A stretch of 64,000 nucleotides of DNA from Methylobacterium planeticum (lineage in GTDB: Bacteria; Pseudomonadota; Alphaproteobacteria; Rhizobiales; Beijerinckiaceae): contig NZ_VZZJ01000002.1 in assembly GCF_008806345.1 (NCBI RefSeq), positions 336,237 through 400,236 on the forward strand, given 5' to 3'. Positions 11,235-19,042 of the stretch are shown here, piece by piece; position 1 is the first letter of the stretch, and each line of letters begins with the position of its first letter. The notes beneath the pieces were generated by a model. The model was given only the letters and a program-made list of their open reading frames with translations. It did no database searches and was not told the DNA's origin. A program made the translations under genes and the position numbers.

Positions 11235-12947
11235 TCAGGCCACCGCGTCCCAGGTTTCGCTGAGGATCCGGCCCGCCAGGACGAGGTGGGCCCGCAGCAC
11301 CACGTCGCCGGGGGGCATCGGCGCGGGCGGGCGCCACTCCACGTAGAGGCGCCAGCTCCCGGTCTGGGGCACGCGCTCGACCACGGGCTCGACCATCTGC
11401 CCGGCGCTCGCCGAGACCGCGGCGGCGACCGCGGCCCCCGGATCGGCGGGCAGGCCCGGCCCCTCGAAATCCACCGCGTAGAGGCGTCGCTCCGGGCTCG
11501 GCGGCTGGGTCGGCCGCAGGCGCTCGGCGGAGCCGACCCGCGTCGAGACCACGCGCGCGAGGGCGCCCGGCAGGACGGGGACGGGCTCCGCCCCGACCGT
11601 CGTCAGCCCGTAGGCGAGGCGCAGGGCCGGACCGGGCCCGACCGGCGCCGCCGGCACGAATGCCGCCACGACATTGTCCATGTACTCCTCCCGGGACGGG
11701 ATCTCGAAGAGCTGCACCGCGCCCGCCGCGAAGCCCCCCGCCGCCGGCCCGTCCCCGCCGGGCTCCGGCCGGACCCAGAGGCCGGGCCGGGCCTCGTGCC
11801 GGGCCTGCACGTCGAGATAGGCGGCAAAGCTCCGCTCCCGCTGCAGCAGGCCGAAGCCGCGCAGGGGCGCGACCGCGAAGGCCGAGATCTGCGGCTGCCG
11901 GCGCCCGTTCACGAGGGGGCGCCAGAGCCGGTCCCCCGCGCCCTCGACCACGAGCCCGTCCGAATCGTGGACCTCGGGCCGGAAATCGTCGAAGCCCTCC
12001 GCCCCCCGGGCCCCCGGGCCGTTCTGCCCGTGCAGGAACATGCTGGTGAGGGGAGCGAGCCCGAGGCGCGCCAGGGGCTTGCGGGGAAAGAGCGCGGCGG
12101 TGACGCCGAGGCGCGAGGGATCGCCCGGCTCGACCACGAAGCGGAAGGCCCCCGCGAGGCTCGGCGAATCGAGGAGCGAGAGCACGCTGAGGCGCTCCGT
12201 GCCGGGCTCCGGCTCGCAGATCCAGTGGGCGACGAAATCCGGGAATTCCTCGCCTTCTGGCGCGCCCGTGCCGATCGCCGCGCCCCGCGCCGAGAGACCG
12301 TATTCCTGGCCCTTGCCCCGCAGGCGGAAGTAGGAGGCGCCGAGGAAGACCAGGAACTCCTCCTGCACCCGGGGGGTGAGGCTCGCGAGGGAGGAGTGCA
12401 GCCGGAAGCCCGCGAAGCCGAGATCGGCCGGGAAGCTCGCCCCCGCGAGGCCCGGCCCGAGGTCGAACTGGCTCGACGCGTAGACGATCGGCCTCGGGGG
12501 CCCCTCGCGGGGCTGGAGGTAGAGGTCGACGCGCTTGCGCTGCAGGAAGCCGCGGTGGAAGAGCTGCGCCGAGAACAGCGGCCCGAGGCGCAGGCTCTCG
12601 GCGGGCCGGAACGCGATCGCCCGATATCCGTCGTAGCTCAGCCGGGCGAGATCGGGGGGCAGGTCCTCGGGCGGCGCCGCGTAGGGCGCGCGGGCGCGCG
12701 CCTCCGCGAGGGCGGCGACGCCCTCGAACGCCATCGGGGCCGCGGACGGGTGAATCGCGTCCTCCGCCTTCGTTCTGGCGACATTCAGGTCGATCGCACT
12801 AGGTAGGAACGTGCCGGCGGCTGCGGTCAAGGCGGTGTGCAGCACGGATCGGCGCGAGACGGAAGCCGTTTCGTGACGTTCCGGTCCGGTCGCTTCAGAC
12901 CTGCCCGGCCCTGTTCCCTTGCCGCGTTCCTCGGTGCGCTCGCTCAT
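11235..12947 (-). CDS. opgD: Periplasmic glucan biosynthesis protein, OpgG/OpgD (MdoG) family
   Basis: 570 aa, an export-type protein needed for the synthesis or structure of osmoregulated periplasmic glucans. A twin-arginine signal is visible: SRRSVLH at residues 31-37 followed by a hydrophobic stretch (TALTAAAGTFLPSA). Tat export fits OpgD more than OpgG. Family blocks include the start of the mature protein (FEGVAALAEARARAPY), YDGYRAIAFRP, FLGASYFRL, YGLSARGAAIGT and GEEFPDFVAHWICEP. The ATG at 12947 has GGAG about 13 nt upstream. It is divergent from opgH with only about 60 bp between starts, unlike the collinear opgGH operon of E. coli. Confidence 0.9.
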   Translation of the reverse strand: MSERTEERGKGTGPGRSEATGPERHETASVSRRSVLHTALTAAAGTFLPSAIDLNVARTKAEDAIHPSAAPMAFEGVAALAEARARAPYAAPPEDLPPDLARLSYDGYRAIAFRPAESLRLGPLFSAQLFHRGFLQRKRVDLYLQPREGPPRPIVYASSQFDLGPGLAGASFPADLGFAGFRLHSSLASLTPRVQEEFLVFLGASYFRLRGKGQEYGLSARGAAIGTGAPEGEEFPDFVAHWICEPEPGTERLSVLSLLDSPSLAGAFRFVVEPGDPSRLGVTAALFPRKPLARLGLAPLTSMFLHGQNGPGARGAEGFDDFRPEVHDSDGLVVEGAGDRLWRPLVNGRRQPQISAFAVAPLRGFGLLQRERSFAAYLDVQARHEARPGLWVRPEPGGDGPAAGGFAAGAVQLFEIPSREEYMDNVVAAFVPAAPVGPGPALRLAYGLTTVGAEPVPVLPGALARVVSTRVGSAERLRPTQPPSPERRLYAVDFEGPGLPADPGAAVAAAVSASAGQMVEPVVERVPQTGSWRLYVEWRPPAPMPPGDVVLRAHLVLAGRILSETWDAVA

Positions 12948-13009
12948 CGGCTGTCCAGATCTCCGGTGACGGGTTCGGTGTCCCTCCACGCTTGAGTTTC
13001 ACGAGCCCC

Positions 13010-15010
13010 ATGTCCACCACACCGTTGTCGCAAGACGCTCCGGCAGTCGAGGTTCGGCCGGACATGATTCCTTCGCTCGAGGCTCCGGCGGCCAAGGTCC
13101 CGGCCTCGAAGCCGTTGCCGGTGGAGCTGTCGGCGGTCCTGCCGGCGAGCCGGCCGGTCGTCCCCGAAGCCTGGCAGCCGGGCGGGCGCGGCGCCTCCCT
13201 CGCCTGGCGCCGCCTCGCCCTGGCCCTGCCCACCCTCGCGACCGGCCTCGCCATCGCGGTCCTGGCGGTCGCGGCCTACGGGCCGCCGGCCGGCTGGCTC
13301 GCCGGCAGCGTCCTCGTCCTGTTCTGCCTCGTGATGGGGTGGCAATCCTTCGTCGCCTGGCAGTACGTCTACGGACTTGCCGCCGCCGTCCTCGGGGACC
13401 GCGCGAAATCCGCGCTGGAGCGCCGCGCGGAGGCGCTGCCGACCCGCGCCACGGGCCTCAGCCGGACGGCGGCCGTGGTGGCGATCCACGCCGAGGATGC
13501 GGTGGCGGTCTTCGCGGCCCTGCGCGTCATGGCCCGCTCGCTGGCCCGCGAGGGCGGCGACGGCTCGGACCTCGACATCTTCGTCCTCTCCGACACCCGC
13601 GACGGCGCCATCGCGGCGGTGGAGGAGCACGAATTCGCCCGCATCGAGGCCTGGCGCCGCGGGGCCGGCCCCGGCATCCCGCGCATCCGCTACCGGCGGC
13701 GGCGGGAGAACCGCGGGCGCAAGGCCGGCAACATCGCGGAGTTCTGCGAGACCTACGGGCCCGAATACGACTACATGATCGTGCTCGACGCCGACAGCCT
13801 GATGACCGGGGCGAGCATGCGCCGCCTCGTGCGGCTGATGGAGGAGAGCCCCCAGGTCGGGCTGATCCAGACCGTCTCCTACGCGGCCGGCCGCGACACC
13901 CTGTTCGCCCGCATCCAGCAATTCGCCGTGCGCCTCTACGCGCCGCTGGCGCTGCGCTGCCTGGAGACCTGGCAGGGGCCGGACGGCAGCTACTGGGGCC
14001 ACAACGCGATCCTGAGGATCGAGGCCTTCGCGAACAACGCCCAGCTCCCCGTCCTCCCCGGCAAGGCGCCGCTCGGCGGCGAGATCCTCTGCCACGACAT
14101 CGTCGAGGGCGCGCTCCTGCGCCGCTCGGGCTGGGAGGTGCGCCTGCTCCCCGAGATGGGCGGGACCTGGGAGGAGATGCCCACGAACCTCGTCGACCTC
14201 CTCGGGCGCGAGCGTCGCTGGTGCCAGGGCAACATGCAGCACCTGCGCGTGGTGCCGATGCCGGGCCTGCGCGCGGCGAGCCGCTGGCACCTCCTCGTCG
14301 GCATCCTCTCCTACTGCGTGCTGCCCCTCTGGATCGCGTTCCTCGTCACCGGCACCTGGCTCGCGGCCGGGACCGGCGATCTCGGTCTCCTCGGCTATGG
14401 CCTGACCGGCTCGGGCGCCGCGGCCCACGGGCTTGCCGCCCTCGCGGTCGCGGTGCTGGCCCTGCCGAAGCTCCTCAGCCTCGGCCACGTGCTGGCCTCG
14501 CCCGAGCGCCGGGCCGCCTTCGGGGGCGCCGCCGCGCTGCTGAAGAGCGCGGCCCTGGAACAGGTGGTCTGGGTCCTGCTCTGGCCGGTGATGACGCTGT
14601 TCACCGCGGGTGCCGTGCTCTCGACCTTCGTCGGCCGCGTGGTTCGCTGGGACGCGCAGGTCCGCGACGACCGCCGGGTGCCCTGGGGCGAGGCCTGCCG
14701 GCTCCAGGCCGACGCCCTCGTGGTGGGCGGGTGCCTCGCGGCCTTCCTGGTCTATGCGGGCGACCTCTGGCTCGCCCTCTGGATGGCCCCGATCGCCTTC
14801 GCGCTGCTGACGAGCCCGGCCCACAGCGTGCTGACGAGCCGGGCCGACCTCGGGCGCCTCGCCCGCGCCCGCGGCCTGTTCCTCACCGCCGATGACACGG
14901 CGCAGGCACCCGAACTCGCCGACCTCGCCCAGAGCCGCAACGCCCCGGCTCCGGCCCGCACGGCGCCCCGCGAACCCGCCGTCTGGATCGCTGCCGCCGA
15001 CGAGGCCTGA
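13010..15010 (+). CDS. opgH: Glucans biosynthesis glucosyltransferase OpgH (MdoH)
   Basis: A membrane GT2-type glucosyltransferase of 666 aa that polymerises the glucan backbone from UDP-glucose and passes it to the periplasm. Two membrane segments lie near residues 75-120, followed by the cytosolic catalytic domain with IHAEDAVAVFAALR, the DxD motif in VLDADSLMTG (about residue 260) and the acceptor/product motif ERRWCQGN (about residue 400, Q/RxxRW type). Several C-terminal membrane segments follow. It is shorter than E. coli OpgH (847 aa), mainly at the N-terminus. It works with the divergent opgD product. Start ATG 13010; an upstream TTG at 12992 is less likely. Confidence 0.93.
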   Translation: MSTTPLSQDAPAVEVRPDMIPSLEAPAAKVPASKPLPVELSAVLPASRPVVPEAWQPGGRGASLAWRRLALALPTLATGLAIAVLAVAAYGPPAGWLAGSVLVLFCLVMGWQSFVAWQYVYGLAAAVLGDRAKSALERRAEALPTRATGLSRTAAVVAIHAEDAVAVFAALRVMARSLAREGGDGSDLDIFVLSDTRDGAIAAVEEHEFARIEAWRRGAGPGIPRIRYRRRRENRGRKAGNIAEFCETYGPEYDYMIVLDADSLMTGASMRRLVRLMEESPQVGLIQTVSYAAGRDTLFARIQQFAVRLYAPLALRCLETWQGPDGSYWGHNAILRIEAFANNAQLPVLPGKAPLGGEILCHDIVEGALLRRSGWEVRLLPEMGGTWEEMPTNLVDLLGRERRWCQGNMQHLRVVPMPGLRAASRWHLLVGILSYCVLPLWIAFLVTGTWLAAGTGDLGLLGYGLTGSGAAAHGLAALAVAVLALPKLLSLGHVLASPERRAAFGGAAALLKSAALEQVVWVLLWPVMTLFTAGAVLSTFVGRVVRWDAQVRDDRRVPWGEACRLQADALVVGGCLAAFLVYAGDLWLALWMAPIAFALLTSPAHSVLTSRADLGRLARARGLFLTADDTAQAPELADLAQSRNAPAPARTAPREPAVWIAAADEA

Positions 15011-15043
15011 ACGATCCGCCGAGACCGCGCCGTCGGGCGCCGC

Positions 15044-15077
15044 ACGGGCGGCCCGGCCGGGAGGCGGGGCCGCCCGT
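15044..15077. terminator. Hairpin between convergent genes
   Basis: A perfect 11-bp stem (ACGGGCGGCCC / GGGCCGCCCGT) with a 12-nt loop lies between the convergent opgH and the secreted-protein gene. No T-tract follows on either strand, so this is terminator-like rather than a classical intrinsic terminator. Confidence 0.5.
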
Positions 15078-15091
15078 ATCGCGTCCGGAAC

Positions 15092-15562
15092 CTACTGCTT
15101 GTTCAGGGTCTCGATCGGGTTGGTGCGCTGGCCCGCGCTCGGCTCGGAGGTGAGGTTGCTCGAGCCCCGCTCCTCGCTGCCCGCGGGCCGCTTCGGCGCG
15201 CCGGGACCGCCCGCCGCCTGTCCGCCGCCGGACTGGGTCGGCACCGTGCCGCTGGCGAGTTCGAGGCAGGTCACCATCTCGACGTAGGAGGGGTAGCCGC
15301 CGGCCTGGAACTGCTTCTCGCATTGGTTCTTGGCGGCCGGGGTGTAGTCGCCCCAGCGCCGTTCGGCCTCCTTGCGGGCGTCGCGCTCCGACCGGAGGCA
15401 GCCCTCGACGCTGGCGTTGTCGCTGATGCTCGCGCTCGCCGAGGCCGCCGACTTGCAGGTGGATTCGATGTCGAGGTTCGGCACCCCTCCGGCGGCGGAG
15501 GCCGGTCCGGCGAGCGCGACCAGCGCCGCGGCGGCGGTGAGGAAGGATCTCGGGTCGATCAT
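15092..15562 (-). CDS. Secreted hypothetical protein, 156 aa
   Basis: Exported protein with a Sec signal peptide (MIDPRSFLTAAAALVALAGPASA). The mature part has cysteines in ESTCKSA, EGCLRSE, NQCEKQF and TCLELAS, suggesting two disulfides, and a disordered Gly/Ser/Thr/Pro-rich tail. The pattern CLRSERDARKEAERRWGDY...CEKQFQAGGYPSYVEMVTCLE recurs in hypothetical proteins of Methylobacterium and Bradyrhizobium (recalled, not searched). The ATG at 15562 has GAGGA 7-8 nt upstream. Function unknown. Confidence 0.72.
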   Translation of the reverse strand: MIDPRSFLTAAAALVALAGPASAAGGVPNLDIESTCKSAASASASISDNASVEGCLRSERDARKEAERRWGDYTPAAKNQCEKQFQAGGYPSYVEMVTCLELASGTVPTQSGGGQAAGGPGAPKRPAGSEERGSSNLTSEPSAGQRTNPIETLNKQ

Positions 15563-15697
15563 GGCGCGTCCTCGCTTGGCGGCGCAGGGCGCCGGCTGAG
15601 TGGGCTGGCGGCGCGGAGCGCCGCCCGAATGGCACCGGCACAACGCGCGGAAACGCCGATCAGCACGCCGCCCCGCTCAAAAAAGCCGCCGATCCCC

Positions 15698-16930
15698 TCA
15701 GGCCGGCTCGTTCCCCGCGCCGCCATGGGCGGACCACAGGGCCGCGTCGAGGTCGGCGAAGAGGTCGGCCGGGTCCTCGATGCCGGTGGACAGGCGCAGC
15801 AGGTCGGGCGGGCAGGGGGTGCCGGGCCCCTCGACCGAGGCGCGGTGCTCGATCAGGCTCTCGACGCCGCCGAGGGAGGTCGCCCGCTTCCACAGGCGCA
15901 CGCCGGCGGCGGTGGCGATCGCGGCGGCCTCCCCGCCCGCCACGCGGATCGACAGCATGTAGCCGAAGCCGCCCTGCATCTGGCGCGCCGCGACGGCGTG
16001 ACCGGGATCCTCGGGCAGGCCCGGATAGAGCACCGAACGCACGAAGGCGTGTCCCCGGAGGCGCTGCGCCAGGTCGAGGGCGCTCGCGGCCTGCGCCGCC
16101 GCCCGCAGCGGCAGGGTGCGCAGGGACCGCATCAGCAGGTAGGCCTCGAACGGGCCGAGGATGGCGCCGCCGCCCGCGCGGATCGCCCCGATCCGGGCCC
16201 AGAACGCGTCGGGCTTGGCGCCGGCCAGCACGCCCGCCACCACGTCCGAATGGCCGTTGAGGATCTTGGTGGCCGAGTGCATCACGATGTCGGCGCCGAG
16301 GCTGAGCGGGCGCGTGTGGATCGGCGAGGCGGCGGTCGAATCGACGGCGAGCCGGGCGCCGGCCGCGTGCGCGATGTCGGCGGCCTGCGCGATGTCGGTG
16401 ATGGTCCAGAGCGGGTTGCCGGGGGTCTCGATCCAGACGAGCTTCGTCCGGCCCGGGCGCATCGCGGCGCGCAGGGCGTCGAGGTCGTCGGCATCGACGA
16501 ACTCGACCGTCAGGGTCCGCCGGGGCGCCTCCTCGCGCAGCCAGCGCTTCAGGGCCCAGTACATCACCTTGGGGGCGACCACGTGGTCGCCGGGCTCGAG
16601 CGCCGTGAACACCGCGGTCGCGGCCGCCATGCCGGAGCCGAACAGAAGGGCGCCCGCGGCCGCCTCCTCCAGCATCGCGATGACGGATTCGGCCTCGCGC
16701 ACCGTGGCGTTGTCGGGCCGCGCGTAGGCGAAGCCCGACGAATAGGCGTTGTCGGGGTCGCGGATGAAGGTCGTCGAGACGTGGAGCGGCGCCACCACGG
16801 CCCGCGTCACCGGGTCGATGCGCCCCATGGCCTGCGCGGCGAGGCTGCGCCGGGAAAAGCCGCCATTGGGCGTATTTTCCGCAGCCCCTCCTTGATCCGC
16901 GCCGTACTCCGGCGAATTAGGCTGTGGCAT
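15698..16930 (-). CDS. Trans-sulfuration enzyme family PLP-dependent protein
   Basis: 410 aa, Cys/Met metabolism PLP enzyme (cystathionine gamma-synthase / gamma-lyase / beta-lyase family). The Schiff-base lysine is K222 in HSATKILNGHSDV, and the PLP-ring Asp is D197 in AVDSTAASP. Other family blocks are FAYARPDNATVREAE, LFGSGMAAATAVF and WIETPGNPLWTITDI. The C-terminal SLGGVESLIEHRASVEGP is family-typical. The exact reaction (cystathionine cleavage or synthesis, or O-acetylhomoserine sulfhydrylation) cannot be fixed from sequence alone. The ATG at 16930 has GGGGA 5 nt upstream. metX/metW, which could supply an activated homoserine substrate, are 18 kb away. Confidence 0.88.
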   Translation of the reverse strand: MPQPNSPEYGADQGGAAENTPNGGFSRRSLAAQAMGRIDPVTRAVVAPLHVSTTFIRDPDNAYSSGFAYARPDNATVREAESVIAMLEEAAAGALLFGSGMAAATAVFTALEPGDHVVAPKVMYWALKRWLREEAPRRTLTVEFVDADDLDALRAAMRPGRTKLVWIETPGNPLWTITDIAQAADIAHAAGARLAVDSTAASPIHTRPLSLGADIVMHSATKILNGHSDVVAGVLAGAKPDAFWARIGAIRAGGGAILGPFEAYLLMRSLRTLPLRAAAQAASALDLAQRLRGHAFVRSVLYPGLPEDPGHAVAARQMQGGFGYMLSIRVAGGEAAAIATAAGVRLWKRATSLGGVESLIEHRASVEGPGTPCPPDLLRLSTGIEDPADLFADLDAALWSAHGGAGNEPA

Positions 16931-17029
16931 GGCGGTCCCCGTGCGTGGCGAAACAGGGCCGCCGCCTGACACGAACCGTGCCGGCGCCGCAACCCTGGAT
17001 CCGAGCCGCCGCCGAGGAATGCCGCCCCG

Positions 17030-17548
17030 ATGCCGACCGCCACCCACGTCCCCGCGGGGCCCGCGCTCTCGCCCTGGCTGCGCCTCGCCGCCGCGATCCT
17101 GCCCGTCGCCGCCACGGCCTTCATCGGCTCGATCTCGACGCAGGAGAACATCCCGCTCTGGTACGAGGGGCTGGCGAAGCCGAGCTTCAACCCGCCGAAC
17201 TGGCTGTTCCCGGTGGCCTGGACCGTCCTCTACACGATGATCGCGGTCTCGCTCTGGCGCCTGCTCGGGGCGAAGCCCGACACCGGCCCCTTGCGGCAGG
17301 GCTGGTGGCTGACGCTCGCGGTCTTCCTGGTGCAGATCGCCCTGAACGCCGCCTGGAGCCCGGTCTTCTTCTCGGCCCACGCCATCGGGGCGGCGCTCGT
17401 GGTGGTGGCGGCCCTCCTCGTCATGGTGCTGTGGACGATCCGGCTGGCCTGGCGCCACGACCGCCCCGCGGCGTGGCTGCTCGTGCCCTACGCCGCCTGG
17501 GTCGGCTTTGCGACGCTCCTCAACGCCGCGATCCTGCGGTTGAACTGA
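17030..17548 (+). CDS. tspO: TspO/MBR family tryptophan-rich membrane protein
   Basis: 172 aa, five predicted transmembrane helices. Homologues bind porphyrins and cholesterol-like ligands and in Rhodobacter modulate photosynthesis and oxygen responses. Family signatures are WYEGLAKPSFNPPNWLFPVAWTVLYTMI, GWWLTLAVFLVQIALNAAWSPVFF and the Trp-rich C-terminal helices. The start MPTATHVP is a plausible cytosolic N-tail. It is divergent from the trans-sulfuration gene and converges on the XRE-cupin regulator. A haem link (hemA and hemH in the same window) is possible but inferential. Confidence 0.93.
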   Translation: MPTATHVPAGPALSPWLRLAAAILPVAATAFIGSISTQENIPLWYEGLAKPSFNPPNWLFPVAWTVLYTMIAVSLWRLLGAKPDTGPLRQGWWLTLAVFLVQIALNAAWSPVFFSAHAIGAALVVVAALLVMVLWTIRLAWRHDRPAAWLLVPYAAWVGFATLLNAAILRLN

Positions 17549-17616
17549 GCGGGACGGTTAACGCCGGGTTTTCACGTGAGACAGATCGTTCACCCTCTCT
17601 CCAGCCCCGCGCCGGC

Positions 17617-18378
17617 TCAGCTCGCCTGGCGCGGGTAGATGATGATCGACAGGTAGGAGATCGGGAAGCCGACGAGGCTCTCGGGCCCGTGCACGGCGCC
17701 GGAATCGAACAGCAGGGCATCGCCCGGCGCGAGCGTGTAGCTGCGGTCGGCGTGGCGATAGACCACTTCCCCGGAGAGCATGTAGATGAACTCGACGCCC
17801 GCGTGCCGGAAGCCCGTATAGGCCTCCGCATCCTCCCGCAGGGTGATCAGGTAGGGCTCGACCACCACGTCGCCCCCGAGCGCTGCCCCGAGCAGCTCGT
17901 AGACGTGCCCGACCTTGGTGCCGCGCCGCTCGATGATGACGCCCTGTCCCCCCCGGACATAGGAGCAGTCGCGCTTCTCCTCGAAGGCCGAGAACAGCGA
18001 GGAGAGGGGCACGTTGAGGGCGCCCGCCACCGCGTTGATGGTGGAGAGGGAGGGCGAGATCTGCCCGTTCTCGATCTTCGAGACCATGCCCAGCGAGATT
18101 CCGGCGGCGGCCGCGAGGTCGGAGACCGACAGGTCGCGTTCCCGGCGCAGGGTCCGGATCTGATGGCCGAGCGCCCGCTCCAGGCTGCGCGGGCGCTCGG
18201 CCGGCGCGCTGGAGACGGTGGCGAGGTCCGTGCCCGCCTCGTCGGCTCCGGACGCGTCGGCTCCGGTCGCGTCGGGGGGCGTCGGGTCGAGAGGCACGGG
18301 GTCGAGAGGCATGGGGTCGAGAGGCTTGGGGTCGGGGGAGCGGGAAGGGGAGGCTGCGCGTGCCATGGCCCGAACCAT
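17617..18378 (-). CDS. XRE family transcriptional regulator with C-terminal cupin
   Basis: 253 aa. A helix-turn-helix lies at about residues 70-128 (IRTLRRERDLSVSDLAAAAGISLGMVSKIENGQISP) and a cupin ligand-binding domain at about 185-250 (FIYMLSGEVVYRHADRSYTLAPGDALLFDSG). This architecture is known from repressors such as PuuR and SutR that sense small metabolites. The first 60 residues are a low-complexity Pro/Asp/Ala leader with a PLDPMPLDPVPLDP repeat encoded by 15-bp tandem units. The start could be 18378 or the ATG at 18366; neither has a strong SD. It is divergent from the SnoaL-like gene, a candidate target. Confidence 0.88.
   Translation of the reverse strand: MVRAMARAASPSRSPDPKPLDPMPLDPVPLDPTPPDATGADASGADEAGTDLATVSSAPAERPRSLERALGHQIRTLRRERDLSVSDLAAAAGISLGMVSKIENGQISPSLSTINAVAGALNVPLSSLFSAFEEKRDCSYVRGGQGVIIERRGTKVGHVYELLGAALGGDVVVEPYLITLREDAEAYTGFRHAGVEFIYMLSGEVVYRHADRSYTLAPGDALLFDSGAVHGPESLVGFPISYLSIIIYPRQAS
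18286..18330 (-). repeat. 15-bp tandem repeat, 3 copies, inside the XRE-cupin gene
   Basis: Plus-strand units GTCGAGAGGCACGGG, GTCGAGAGGCATGGG and GTCGAGAGGCTTGGG at 18286, 18301 and 18316. They encode the PLDPxPLDP leader. A second 15-bp pair (GTCGGCTCCGGACGC / GTCGGCTCCGGTCGC) lies at 18241-18270. All keep the frame. Confidence 0.9.
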
Positions 18379-18500
18379 AGTCCGCCGCCGCGCCGACCGC
18401 CACAGGGCCGTGGCCGGTTCGGTACGATCGGGAGCGGCCGGCCCATCGTAGCCGGCGCATGATATCCTGCGGGGGCGATCGGTGCCGGAGGACAGGGATC

Positions 18501-18935
18501 ATGCAGGACGAGCCGGACGCCTTCGCCAAGACCCTCGACGCGGCGCGCCTGCGCTACGAGGACGCCGTCAACCGCCACGAGGACCCGGCGGGGTTCGCCG
18601 CCCTCTTCGCCGAGGACGGCATCCTGGTCCCGGTCGGGCAGCCCATCGTGGCGGGCCGGGCGGCGATCGAAGCCTGGGCCCGGGAGGCGGCCAAGGTCTG
18701 GAACCACCTCGTCATCACGATGCAGCATGTCGGCGGGGGCGGCCTGATGGCCTCGAGCGCCGGGACATGGCACGCCAACGTCAACACGCCGGACGGCGAC
18801 ACCGCGAACGTCGCCGGCAACTACCTGACGCTGCTGCACGAGGAGGACGGCGCCTGGCTGATCAAGGCGCATAGCTGGAACATCCACCCGGAGCACGCGC
18901 GCGCCGCCCGGCCGGGCTCCCCGCCGGACGCCTGA
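18501..18935 (+). CDS. SnoaL/NTF2-like (DUF4440-type) protein
   Basis: 144 aa with the cone-shaped NTF2-like fold pattern: ARLRYEDAVNRHEDPAGFAALFAEDGILVPVGQPIVAGRAAIEAWAREA, followed by strand-rich sequence and WLIKAHSWNIHP at the end. Such proteins are small ligand-binding or isomerase-like proteins with widely varying roles. GGAGGACAGGGA precedes the ATG at 18501. It is divergent from the XRE-cupin regulator, which may control it. The substrate cannot be told. Confidence 0.75.
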   Translation: MQDEPDAFAKTLDAARLRYEDAVNRHEDPAGFAALFAEDGILVPVGQPIVAGRAAIEAWAREAAKVWNHLVITMQHVGGGGLMASSAGTWHANVNTPDGDTANVAGNYLTLLHEEDGAWLIKAHSWNIHPEHARAARPGSPPDA

Positions 18936-19042
18936 GCCCGCGCCCGGACGGCCCATTGGAGCCGGGCCCGACTCCCGCTAGACAACGCGGCCCGTGGACA
19001 GCGCGGCCCAGGCGAGAGGGCCAGGCGAGAGGGACAGAGGCC

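Noticed and set aside
17566..17578. GGGTTTTCACGTG, repeated exactly at 31832-31844, both just after a stop codon and near GTTAACG
   Set aside because: A 13-mer recurring once in 64 kb is expected by chance, and the GTTAACG lies on opposite sides in the two places. No shared function of the flanking genes.
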